DNA of 7,797 nucleotides from an uncultured Bacteroidales bacterium (GTDB lineage Bacteria > Bacteroidota > Bacteroidia > Bacteroidales > UBA932): contig ONFK01000067.1 of NCBI GenBank assembly GCA_900317065.1, forward strand, positions 1 to 7,797, read 5' to 3'. Positions 1 to 7,448 of the stretch are shown one piece after another. Numbering within the stretch: the stretch's first letter is position 1; every line of letters starts with the position of its first letter. The notes under the pieces are model-generated. The model was not told the DNA's origin and searched no databases. It saw only the letters and a program-made list of their open reading frames with translations. Made by a program: the position numbers and the translations under genes.

Positions 1-1
1 T

Positions 2-700
2 AACGAGAACGTGGTCGTGGTCGCCAATTCCGGCGGCGAATTCGACATCGCCCCCTGGGCGGACAAGGTAAAGGCCATAATCCTCGACTGGTATCCCGGA
101 CAGGAGGGCGGCAATGCGATTGCCGCAATCCTGTCCGGAAAGGTTTCCCCGTCCGGAAGGCTGCCTTTCACCTTCTGGGGGGCTCTCGACAAGAATCCTG
201 CACAGAAGTGGTATTCGTCCATGCCTCTCCATCCGAGTGCCGATCGTGACCGTTATCCTATCGCCGAATATGGTGAAGGCGTGTTCCTTGGCTACCGCGG
301 TGAAGAACACTTCAATGTCAAGCCCCTCTATGCCTTCGGTTATGGCCTGACATATACCACTTTCGACTATTCCGACATCCGGGCTGTCCCCGCAGGTGAC
401 GGATACGATATCATATTCACTGTCGCCAACACCGGAAAGACGGCGGCCAAGGAGGTCGCCCAGGTTTATGTTGCGCCGGTGAATCCTTCCATAATCCGTC
501 CTGCAAAGGAACTGAAGGGCTACGACAAGAAGCTGATAGCAAAGGGTGCTGCGGTGGAATATACGATTCATCTCGGCCCCGACGCTTTCAGCTATTATGA
601 TGTGGAAAGCCACTCCTGGAAGCTGGATTGCGGGGAATACAAGATTCTTGTTGGCGCTTCCGCCGATGACATCCGTCTTGAAGTCAAAGTAAACATTTAA
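2..700 (+). CDS. GH3 family beta-glycosidase, C-terminal part (5' end outside window)
   Basis: This is the last 232 residues of a glycoside hydrolase family 3 enzyme; the reading frame is open to the left edge, so the true start lies outside. The fragment begins in the alpha/beta sandwich domain (GH3 C-terminal domain) with a VVVV-ANSGG strand-turn. It continues with the family hallmark WYPGQEGG (fragment residues 30-37) and PSGRLPFTF (50-58). The linker motif FGYGLTYTTF starts at residue 112. A fibronectin-III-like domain follows to the end, with the usual AKELKGYDKK strand. Family members hydrolyse terminal beta-linked glucose, xylose or similar residues by a retaining mechanism, usually in the periplasm. 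The nucleophile Asp and acid/base Glu lie upstream and cannot be checked, nor can the signal peptide. Substrate specificity cannot be read from this part. The stop codon is 5 bp before the next gene, so it is probably in the same operon. An internal GTG at position 11 is not a real start. Confidence 0.95.
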   Translation, partial: NENVVVVANSGGEFDIAPWADKVKAIILDWYPGQEGGNAIAAILSGKVSPSGRLPFTFWGALDKNPAQKWYSSMPLHPSADRDRYPIAEYGEGVFLGYRGEEHFNVKPLYAFGYGLTYTTFDYSDIRAVPAGDGYDIIFTVANTGKTAAKEVAQVYVAPVNPSIIRPAKELKGYDKKLIAKGAAVEYTIHLGPDAFSYYDVESHSWKLDCGEYKILVGASADDIRLEVKVNI

Positions 701-705
701 TCGAT

Positions 706-3297
706 ATGAAAAGAATTCTCATTTTATTATGCACCGCCACGGCTTTGGTGGCAGTGTCCGCCTGCTCATCCGGAAAAGCGCAGCAAAGTGCAGGCGTTCG
801 GACTGACGCCCTTGACGATTCCGCCTGGGAGTGCTCCGAGTGGATTTCCGCAGCTGACGCCCCGGTTGTCACCGGAAAGGTTCATTCGGCGGACAGTCAT
901 CTGGCGGCAGACGGTGCGAGCTGGTTTGTCTCCGAACCCGAAAACGGCAAGCAGGTTCAATCTGCAACATGGATGACTGCGGGCCTTGGCGTTTACCAGT
1001 TGTTCGTCAATGGAAAGCCGGTGGGGGAAGAATACCTCAAACCCGGTTTCACCCATTACGCCAAGACGAAGTATTCTTTCACATACGACATTACAGATGC
1101 TTTTAACTGCAAGGCAGGAGCAAGCAATCAGTTGGCCGTCCAGTCCACTCCAGGCTGGTGGGGAGACAAGATCGTCACTCCCAGCGGGCACGAAGGCATG
1201 ATCGGCAAGAAAACCGCATTCCGCGGAGTTCTGCAGCTGAAATATACCGATGGCTCCGTAGAACTGTTTGGCACCGATACTGAGCATTGGAAGGCGGGCA
1301 TTGCGGGCCCTGTCACACATGCTGCGATTTTCGACGGTGAGAAATATGACGCCCGCATCGCTCCAGGATATGAAACTCTGGAAAAACTCGGAACTCCCGA
1401 AATCAACGGCGAGTTCCAGGGGCAGATATTCCCATCTGCCGGCGCCGAGGTGTATCTCCGCAAGGATCTGGCCCTCAAACCTGCCCTTGCATACATCTGG
1501 GAAGATGTTGAAGGCGCAACAGAAGAGGAGGCCGGCAAAGTGGTGATTAAGAGGAATTGCAAGGCCGGTCAGGCCATCTCTCTCGAGCCCGGAGAGACCC
1601 TTGTGATTGACTTCGGACAGAATGCCGCCGCGGTTCCTTCGTTTGTTTTCAAAGCCGAAGAAGGAACTGTACTTACCTGTCTCCCCGGAGAATTGCTCAA
1701 CGACGGCAATGGTGCGAAGAGCCGTGGTATGGACGGTCCTGAAGGCAGTGTCCACAGGACAAATCTCCGTACCCCCGGCGATTGCTTCAGAGTGGATTAT
1801 ACATTCGGCGGCAAGAAGGGCTATGTGGAATATCAGCCGAGTTGTACATTCTTCGGTTATCGGTTCATCTCCGTCACCGCTACGGGGAAAGTACGTATCA
1901 AGAGCATCGAATCCGTTCCGGTCACGTCTATCGCAGCGGATCTGGAGACGGGTAGCATAACTACCGGGAACGACCTTGTCAACAAGTTGATTTCCAATAC
2001 TGTATGGGGCCAGCGTTCGAATTATCTGTCGGTCCCTACCGACTGCCCTCAGCGTAACGAACGCCTCGGCTGGACCGCCGATACCCAGGTGTTCACCGAG
2101 ACAGGATCATTCTTCGCCAATACCGACGCCTTCTTCCATAAATGGATGCGCGACATGCGCGATTCCCAGAGCGAGACCGGTTCTTTCCCCGGAGTCGCCC
2201 CCATCGCCCAGTATGGCGGCAACATGATGCGTCTCGGATGGGCGGACGCCGGAGTAATCGTGCCCTGGACGGTCTGGAAGCAGTTCGGCGACACTGCCAT
2301 AATTGAAGAAAACTGGGATGCCATGGAAAAGTACATGTTCCATGTGAATGAAACCAAGTTCGACCAGCCCACCGTGGCAGGCGAAAACGGAAACTACCAG
2401 TGGGCGGACTGGCTCAGCTACGAGCCTCTGGAGAGCAATGGCGGAGGAGCCTTCCTGCAGGATGGCAAGCGTACGCGCAAGCCCGAAACCATAGAATACT
2501 GGAGCTATCTGGGTGCCTCTTACTGGGCAATCGATGCCGGCATGATGGCGGATATGGCAAAAGCCACCGGCAAAGATGCGGCCAAATATGAATCCATGGC
2601 CTCCGAAGCAAGAGAGTATCTTAAGAGCCGCTTCCTGAATGCCGACGGCAGCTTCAAGCTGGAAATACTGAATACCATGCAGACTCCTGCCCTGTTCGCC
2701 TTGAAAAACAACATTGTAGACGGAGCCGCGAAAGAGGCTACAGTCGCCCGTCTCCGCAGCAATTTCGCTGAACACGGCAACTGCCTGCAGACCGGTTTCC
2801 TCGGCACCTCCATCCTGATGTCAACCCTTACCGAAAACGGCATGGTGGATATCGCCTACGAACTCCTCTTCCAGCGCAAGAACCCGAGTTGGCTATATTC
2901 AGTTGACAACGGAGCCACCACCATCTGGGAGCGCTGGAACAGCTATACGCTCGAAAATGGCATGGGTCCCAAAGGCATGAACAGCTTCAACCACTATGCT
3001 TACGGATGCGTCTGCGAGTGGATTTGGGAAACAGCTGCCGGCATTGCGTCCGACCCTGCATGCCCCGGTTTCAGGCACATCATAATGAAACCCGTTCCGG
3101 ACAAGCGCCTGGGCCATCTCGAGGCCGAATACAAGAGCGCTGCCGGGCTTATCAAGAGCGCGTGGAAGTTCGAGGGCGACACCTGGAACTGGACCGTCAC
3201 CGTTCCTGAAGGGGCAGTGGCTTCCATCACCCTGCCCGGCGAGGACCGCGTGGTCGATTATGACGGAGGCACCTATAGCTTTTCCAAGACACTATGA
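706..3297 (+). CDS. GH78 alpha-L-rhamnosidase, lipoprotein
   Basis: This 863-residue protein is a full-length inverting alpha-L-rhamnosidase that removes terminal alpha-L-rhamnose from glycans or glycosides. A Sec/SPII signal ends in the lipobox VSAC (C20), giving a lipid-anchored protein. No acidic run follows the cysteine, so a periplasm-facing location is likelier than surface export. Domains in order: an N-terminal beta-sandwich (about 75-250, with GLGVYQLFVNGKPVG near 93-107); a second beta domain (about 285-400, with VIDFGQN at 300-306 and FFGYRF at 382-387); the (alpha/alpha)6 catalytic barrel (about 420-775); and a C-terminal beta domain (about 783-855). Catalytic-region motifs are intact: DCPQRNERLGWTAD at 446-459 with the putative general acid E452, the WADWL segment, GATTIWERWN with the putative base E742, and MNSFNHYAYG with H763. 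The usual WTGD is WTAD here, a mild change. The start has no Shine-Dalgarno sequence, as is normal for Bacteroidota. The gene ends in a 4-bp overlap with the next one. The natural substrate is unknown. Confidence 0.96.
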   Translation: MKRILILLCTATALVAVSACSSGKAQQSAGVRTDALDDSAWECSEWISAADAPVVTGKVHSADSHLAADGASWFVSEPENGKQVQSATWMTAGLGVYQLFVNGKPVGEEYLKPGFTHYAKTKYSFTYDITDAFNCKAGASNQLAVQSTPGWWGDKIVTPSGHEGMIGKKTAFRGVLQLKYTDGSVELFGTDTEHWKAGIAGPVTHAAIFDGEKYDARIAPGYETLEKLGTPEINGEFQGQIFPSAGAEVYLRKDLALKPALAYIWEDVEGATEEEAGKVVIKRNCKAGQAISLEPGETLVIDFGQNAAAVPSFVFKAEEGTVLTCLPGELLNDGNGAKSRGMDGPEGSVHRTNLRTPGDCFRVDYTFGGKKGYVEYQPSCTFFGYRFISVTATGKVRIKSIESVPVTSIAADLETGSITTGNDLVNKLISNTVWGQRSNYLSVPTDCPQRNERLGWTADTQVFTETGSFFANTDAFFHKWMRDMRDSQSETGSFPGVAPIAQYGGNMMRLGWADAGVIVPWTVWKQFGDTAIIEENWDAMEKYMFHVNETKFDQPTVAGENGNYQWADWLSYEPLESNGGGAFLQDGKRTRKPETIEYWSYLGASYWAIDAGMMADMAKATGKDAAKYESMASEAREYLKSRFLNADGSFKLEILNTMQTPALFALKNNIVDGAAKEATVARLRSNFAEHGNCLQTGFLGTSILMSTLTENGMVDIAYELLFQRKNPSWLYSVDNGATTIWERWNSYTLENGMGPKGMNSFNHYAYGCVCEWIWETAAGIASDPACPGFRHIIMKPVPDKRLGHLEAEYKSAAGLIKSAWKFEGDTWNWTVTVPEGAVASITLPGEDRVVDYDGGTYSFSKTL
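3294..3297 (+). other. ATGA stop/start overlap between the rhamnosidase and GH99-like genes
   Basis: The four bases hold both the ATG of the GH99-like gene and the TGA of the rhamnosidase gene. No purine-rich ribosome-binding sequence is visible just upstream. Translation of the second gene is therefore probably initiated by ribosomes that have just ended the first, which links the amounts of the two enzymes. Confidence 0.85.
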
Positions 3298-4478
3298 TCA
3301 AGATACTGATTCCGTTCCTGTTCCTACTGGCTTTCGCGGCATGTTCCCAGGGTAAGCCGGATTACTATGTCTGCGCATATGTCTGGCCATCCTGCCACGA
3401 TGATTCGCTCGCGCACAAGTGGCTTTGGGCCGACGGAGAAGGGGAGTGGGAGGTCATCAAGCAGGGGAATCCCCGTTTCGAGGGGCATTATCAGCCCAAG
3501 CAGCCCCTCTGGGGATACGAACTCGACGACGAACCGCAGGTGGTCGAGAGGTGGATAAAGACGGCGCTCAAGCACGGAGTGAACACCTTCATCTACGACT
3601 GGTACTGGTACAATGCTCCCGACGGATGGAGCGGACCTTACCTCGAGGACGCCCTGGACAAGGGCTTCCTCTGCGCGCCGTCCAACCGCAAGATGAATTT
3701 CTACATCATGTACGCCAACCACGACGTCAAGTACAGCTACTGGAACTGGCACAAGTGGGGCCCGGATGCGGATTCACTGCTTTTCAATCCCCGCATCGGC
3801 ATGGCGGACTGGAAGAAGGTCGTGGACCGTGTCATCACCCGGTACTTCCATCTCCCGAACTATGTGAAGATAGACGGATGTCCTGTATTCGCGATGTTCA
3901 ACGCGGATATTTTCAAGCAGGGATTCTCCTGTCCGGAGGAGGCCGCGGAGGCGATGCAGTATTTTCGTGACGAGGTCCGCAGGGCGGGCTTCCCCGACCT
4001 TCATCTGCAACTCACCCCCGGCGGGGGAAGTGATCCGAGCGCGAAGCGTCAGGAAAAGATGAAAGACAACATCGACCTGCTCGGAATCAACAGCATAGCC
4101 TTCTATAACATGGGAGGTTTCGACTGCGACTATGTGCAGCATAACGAGAATGCGGTGCGTTTCAGGAACAATACCGATGCCGCCTACGACATTCCGCTGT
4201 TTCCTACGGTATCAATAGGCTGGGACGACACGCCGCGCTTCCCGCGCAAGGGTGAGAATCATGTGACAAGGTTCAACCAGTCGCCGGAAGTGTTCGCCAA
4301 GTATCTGCAGATTGCAAAGGAGTATGCCGACAGCCACCGCGACACCCAGCCGCCGTTCATCATGATAAATGCATGGAACGAATGGGTGGAAGGCAGTTAT
4401 CTGCTTCCGGACAAGGTCAATGGTTTCGGCTATCTGCAGGCCGTAAAAGATGTATTAAACGGAAAATACGAAAACTGA
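3294..4478 (+). CDS. GH99-like / WbsX-family lipoprotein, probable glycan hydrolase
   Basis: This 394-residue protein has a lipoprotein signal with lipobox FAAC (C17), so it acts outside the cytoplasm. Its body matches the WbsX/GH99-like TIM-barrel family. The N-terminal strand is YYVCAYVWP, followed by FEGHYQPKQPLWGY (about 62-75), which corresponds to the family's GHxQPxxPxxGY signature. DWYWYN follows at 102-107, and near the C-terminus is NAWNEWVEGSYLLPD with two Glu residues spaced by three (E363 and E366). In characterised GH99 endo-alpha-1,2-mannosidases and mannanases, a Glu pair with this spacing is essential for catalysis. WbsX proteins are often named glycosyltransferases because they occur in O-antigen clusters, but an exported lipoprotein between glycosidase genes fits a hydrolase much better; that is inference. 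Length agrees with a single-domain family member. The ATG overlaps the rhamnosidase stop as ATGA, pointing to translational coupling. The linkage it cleaves cannot be deduced, and mannan is not implied. Confidence 0.85.
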   Translation: MIKILIPFLFLLAFAACSQGKPDYYVCAYVWPSCHDDSLAHKWLWADGEGEWEVIKQGNPRFEGHYQPKQPLWGYELDDEPQVVERWIKTALKHGVNTFIYDWYWYNAPDGWSGPYLEDALDKGFLCAPSNRKMNFYIMYANHDVKYSYWNWHKWGPDADSLLFNPRIGMADWKKVVDRVITRYFHLPNYVKIDGCPVFAMFNADIFKQGFSCPEEAAEAMQYFRDEVRRAGFPDLHLQLTPGGGSDPSAKRQEKMKDNIDLLGINSIAFYNMGGFDCDYVQHNENAVRFRNNTDAAYDIPLFPTVSIGWDDTPRFPRKGENHVTRFNQSPEVFAKYLQIAKEYADSHRDTQPPFIMINAWNEWVEGSYLLPDKVNGFGYLQAVKDVLNGKYEN

Positions 4479-4479
4479 T

Positions 4480-5406
4480 ATGGACAGAAGGAATTTCTTG
4501 AAGGCGATGGGCGCCGCAACTGCTGCAGCCGCCGTCAGCGAGGTTGGTCTGCAGGCATCACCTGCATCTAAAGATAAGAAGAAGGATGCAAAGAAGGAAA
4601 GCGGACTGCGGGTCCGTTTCCTTGGCACAGGGGCTGCGGATTGGAAAGGACCGGACGAGCGCGGAGAACACCGCCGCCTTTCCAGCGTGCTGATAGACAA
4701 CCGCATCCTCATCGATTATACGCCCACCGATGCCGACATGCTTCCGGAGGGATGCAAGCCGGAGAGCATCTTCTATACCCACTCCCACGGAGACCATTTC
4801 AACCCCGAGGCTCTTTTGAAACTCGGCGTGCCTGTCGCCCACCTCGGCAAGACCTGGATCAGCAAGGCATGGAAGAAATTCAGCGACGCATCGGCAAAGA
4901 CCGGCCAGCCCGTACCTGAACTCATCCCCCTGTCGATCGGGGAAACCATAGTGAGCGGGGATGTCCGCATTACCGCCCTTCCCGCCAACCATGCCATCGA
5001 CGATACCGAGCAGGCGCTCATCTATCTGATAGAAAAAGGCCCCGTACGCATCATTTACGCCACCGATACGGGCGGAATCATGGGTGTTGCCGCCCGCATC
5101 GCGGGAATCGACCCTCACGTCAAGCCCGGCAATCCCATCAACGGCCTCATCATGGAGGCGACCATGGGCATGGGAGACAAGGGAGACGAGGACTTCCGCA
5201 TCTTCACGCACTCCAGCGTGAACACCGTCCACCGGACGACGAAGATGCTTCTCAAGCGCAAGCGCCTGGTGATGAAGGAAGGCCAGAGCGTGTATCTGAC
5301 CCATCTCGCCCGCACCCTTCACGGCACCCAGGCGGAGCTCGACGCCACTCTTCCCGCGCCTCTCAAGGCGGCATACGACGGACTGGAAGTAGTGTTCGAG
5401 GCGTAG
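4480..5406 (+). CDS. Metallo-beta-lactamase-fold hydrolase with Tat-like signal peptide
   Basis: This 308-residue protein starts with a twin-arginine-type leader: RRNFLK at residues 3-8, then an Ala-rich hydrophobic stretch to about residue 26. A lysine-rich linker (31-39) follows, suggesting folded export to the periplasm. The catalytic domain begins with RVRFLGTGAA (44-53), the usual first strand of the MBL fold. Metal ligands are recognisable: HSHGDH at 101-106 (H101, H103, D105, H106), H171 in PANHA, D196 in ATDTG, and H275 in LTHLARTLH, with H281 nearby. This set supports a two-metal hydrolase of the PhnP/UlaG-like class (Lactamase_B_2 type) rather than a true beta-lactamase. Such enzymes cleave cyclic phosphates, phosphodiesters or lactones; the substrate here is unknown. 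The gene starts 1 bp after the previous stop and ends directly against the next ATG, so it belongs to the glycosidase operon. It is the only protein of the group with a Tat-like signal instead of a lipobox. Confidence 0.85.
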   Translation: MDRRNFLKAMGAATAAAAVSEVGLQASPASKDKKKDAKKESGLRVRFLGTGAADWKGPDERGEHRRLSSVLIDNRILIDYTPTDADMLPEGCKPESIFYTHSHGDHFNPEALLKLGVPVAHLGKTWISKAWKKFSDASAKTGQPVPELIPLSIGETIVSGDVRITALPANHAIDDTEQALIYLIEKGPVRIIYATDTGGIMGVAARIAGIDPHVKPGNPINGLIMEATMGMGDKGDEDFRIFTHSSVNTVHRTTKMLLKRKRLVMKEGQSVYLTHLARTLHGTQAELDATLPAPLKAAYDGLEVVFEA

Positions 5407-7440
5407 ATGAGATTTCCCGGCATAATAGTTTGTCTCGCCGCGTGCCTGCTGCCGGCATGCAGTCCCCGGGTGGATTTCTCTGCCTTTACCGTTCCGGAGA
5501 TCGACGGCCTGGAGACCACCTGCGAAGCCGTCAGGAATGGTGGCGAATGGGAGATAGAGCTCAGTGTGCGGAACAACACCGGCGGGCCGCAGTCCTTCAA
5601 GCTCGCCCTTGCCGCCGAACCGGGATTCAAGGCTGATTCATGGCTGATCCCCGGAGTGAACTACGACGGCAATCCCTATGGGGAGAACATGCCCCAGGGG
5701 TGGGAGAAAGACGGACAGCCGTGGGTTTTCGCCTACGACCGCTCCTCCATTCCTTCCTGCACCGTCTCGGAGAATGCCTCCCGCGTGTTCGCCCTATTCG
5801 CTTCGGATGCCGATACGGCTTCATACGTGAGTTCCTGCTCCATGGAAGAGCTCTCTGACGGATCTTTCCGGCATATCATCTACTGGCCGGACAGCGAAGG
5901 GCCGGTCTGCTATTCCGGGAAGAAAAGTTTTACCGGGGGATATGACAATTACATAACGCTGCAGCCCGGGGAATCGTTCAAGGTCAAGGCCCTGGCCTGC
6001 ACCGGCAAGCCGCAGTGGAAGAACTACGGCTTCGCCGAAGTCTTCCCCGTGGCGTGGAAGCGTCTCCGCCATGATACCCCTTCCGTGCGCAGCATGGCGG
6101 AAGTCGTCCGCCTGGACAAAGTCTTCCAGGACTGGAGCCGCCGTCAGGACGAGCACGGATACTGGTACGGGGGCATCGTGGACGACCAGGTGTTCTGCGC
6201 AGGCTATTACGAGAGCGGCAGGTCTTCCGACGGATACACCGTTGCGGACTATGATGCCGATCCGTCCCTGAACCGCTGGGCGACGGACGAGATAGAACAA
6301 TCCGGGCACTTGAAACCCGGCGAGTATGTTTACGGTGCCGGGCGCAGCATAGGGTTCGGGGCACAGTCTTTCCAGATGGCCCGGCTCTCCATCGAGAACG
6401 GCCTTCGGAAAGGGCTTCAGGAGGATGTGGATTTCGGACTTGCCGTTTTCCGCAGCTGGAACCGCGAGAGGCGCTTTGGCACCGGACTTTACAACAGCCA
6501 TAAACCGCGTGCCGGCTATGTGATCAACGCCTCCAACGTGGGATGGGCCATCAGCGAACTGTCCCGCACTTCCGCCCTGCTGAAGGAATACGGGATGGAC
6601 AAGGAAGCCGAGGAATTCAAGCAGGCGGCGGGCGTAACTGTTAAGACCGTGCTTGCCGGAGTGCAGGACGACGGCAACATAGGTTCGCTTTGGGATGCGG
6701 AAAGCGGCGAAGTCACAGGCCGGGGAGGGGACAGTGCGGGGTATGTGCTGATGGGTCTGGTGCGCTGGTGGCAGCTGGTGCGGGACGATTCCCTGCTTCC
6801 GTTGTTCAGGAAGGCATTCGCCTGTTATTACGGCAAGGACATCGACTTTTTCCGCTGCAGCGGGGGAGCGATGGACTGCGTCAGTGTGGACAGGGAGGGG
6901 ATTCATCCATTTCTTGCCGCCGCAATGGCCTTGTACCGGGAAACCGGAGAAAAGGCATATCTGGAATATGCCCACAAGGCCGCCTGGTATTTCCTTTCCT
7001 GGCTTTATATCCATAATCCTGTCTATGGTCCGGATACCGATTTCGCCAGGTTTGACTGGAAGCCAGCGGGAGCTACGATAGTCGGGGCCGAGCATCCGGC
7101 CCTGGATGAATATGCCTGCGTGCTCATTCCCGAATTCATGGAACTCGCCCGTATTGACTGCAATCCCATGTGGAGGGATGTGGCAGCTCTGATATGGCGC
7201 TATTCTACCCAGGGGTTCGCCGATGAAGGGCACCGCATCTGGCACGGTCTGGAAAGGCCTGTAGGCTCAAAGAATGAGGCGATTTTCCCTGCCCGCTGGA
7301 GCAAATACCATCTTGCGGACAAGGCCCGAGGAAGCATAAACGACCACCTGACAGCCTGGGGCGGAACATACAGGCTGGCGTCATTGCTCGAACTCTCTGA
7401 TGAAGATTTGCGGTGGCTGGACGAAGCCACGCGTCCGTAA
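5407..7440 (+). CDS. Unassigned 677-residue lipoprotein, probable (alpha/alpha)-barrel carbohydrate-active enzyme
   Basis: I do not recognise a named family. The protein has an SPII signal with lipobox LPAC (C18) and no acidic export run after it, suggesting a periplasm-facing lipoprotein. Residues about 20-200 are rich in short polar beta-like strands (for example WEIELSVRNN), resembling the beta-sandwich found in front of many helical-barrel glycosidases and lyases. Residues about 225-670 show repeating amphipathic helices broken by Gly/aromatic turns: DWSRRQDEHGYWYGG (242-256), INASNVGWAISELS, GDSAGYVLMGLVRWW, HPFLAAAMALYRETGEKAYL, AGATIVGAEHPALDEYA ending at 570, and INDHLTAWGGTYRLASLLEL (644-663). 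This pattern fits an (alpha/alpha)6 barrel. E562, D567 and E568, and D248/E249, are candidate active-site acids by position only. The ATG follows the previous TAG with no gap; a weak GAGG lies about 7 bases upstream, but it is within coding sequence. Context suggests work on the same rhamnose-containing glycan. A polysaccharide lyase or a binding protein cannot be excluded. Confidence 0.8.
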   Translation: MRFPGIIVCLAACLLPACSPRVDFSAFTVPEIDGLETTCEAVRNGGEWEIELSVRNNTGGPQSFKLALAAEPGFKADSWLIPGVNYDGNPYGENMPQGWEKDGQPWVFAYDRSSIPSCTVSENASRVFALFASDADTASYVSSCSMEELSDGSFRHIIYWPDSEGPVCYSGKKSFTGGYDNYITLQPGESFKVKALACTGKPQWKNYGFAEVFPVAWKRLRHDTPSVRSMAEVVRLDKVFQDWSRRQDEHGYWYGGIVDDQVFCAGYYESGRSSDGYTVADYDADPSLNRWATDEIEQSGHLKPGEYVYGAGRSIGFGAQSFQMARLSIENGLRKGLQEDVDFGLAVFRSWNRERRFGTGLYNSHKPRAGYVINASNVGWAISELSRTSALLKEYGMDKEAEEFKQAAGVTVKTVLAGVQDDGNIGSLWDAESGEVTGRGGDSAGYVLMGLVRWWQLVRDDSLLPLFRKAFACYYGKDIDFFRCSGGAMDCVSVDREGIHPFLAAAMALYRETGEKAYLEYAHKAAWYFLSWLYIHNPVYGPDTDFARFDWKPAGATIVGAEHPALDEYACVLIPEFMELARIDCNPMWRDVAALIWRYSTQGFADEGHRIWHGLERPVGSKNEAIFPARWSKYHLADKARGSINDHLTAWGGTYRLASLLELSDEDLRWLDEATRP

Positions 7441-7448
7441 TTCAGCCA
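7413..7448. terminator. Inverted repeats across the convergent gene ends (possible weak terminator)
   Basis: Two mutually exclusive hairpins can form at the end of the operon. The first is GTGGCT (7413-7418) with AGCCAC (7425-7430), a 6-bp stem with a 6-base loop. The second is GGACG (7419-7423) with CGTCC (7432-7436), extendable by TGGCT (7414-7418) pairing with AGCCA (7444-7448) past a 7-base bulge. No T-tract follows on either strand, so intrinsic termination is uncertain. A further 7-bp inverted repeat, CCTGAAT (7465-7471) and ATTCAGG (7492-7498), lies just inside the minus-strand gene, also without a T-tract. With only 1 bp between the two stop codons, any terminator must overlap coding sequence. 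Confidence 0.25.

Larger units (their letters stand above)
2..7440 (+). other. Probable five-gene glycan-degradation operon
   Basis: Five genes on one strand follow each other with gaps of 5 bp, -4 bp, 1 bp and 0 bp, leaving no room for internal promoters or terminators between them. All four complete products carry export signals (three lipoboxes, one Tat-like), and three of the five belong to carbohydrate-active families. No start codon in the array is preceded by a clear Shine-Dalgarno sequence at normal spacing, which is usual for Bacteroidota. The promoter, the outer-membrane SusC/SusD pair and any regulator would have to be left of the window. Confidence 0.85.

Noticed and set aside
11..13. 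GTG as a possible start of the GH3-like protein
   Set aside because: The frame is open to the left edge with the residues Asn-Glu-Asn before it, and a protein starting here would lack the catalytic domain. The gene is simply cut by the window.
133..160. Short direct repeat GTCCGGAAAGG / GTCCGGAAGG
   Set aside because: It falls in the GH3 coding sequence where SGK and SGR codons follow each other; coding constraint explains it.
766..1755. Antisense open frame of 329 codons opposite the start of the rhamnosidase gene
   Set aside because: The plus strand carries unmistakable GH78 domains; the antisense translation has no recognisable motif and is a shadow of the codon bias.
4015..4027. CCCCC-GGC-GGGGG hairpin that could act as a terminator or regulatory stem
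   Set aside because: It lies inside the GH99-like coding sequence, encodes a Pro-Gly-Gly-Gly turn, has no T-tract, and there is no break in the reading frame.
5821..7245. Antisense open frame of 474 codons on the minus strand, opposite the unassigned lipoprotein gene
   Set aside because: It mirrors the codon pattern of the plus-strand gene in a GC-rich region. Its translation shows no domain, no signal peptide and no compositional logic of a real protein, while the plus strand is clearly coding.
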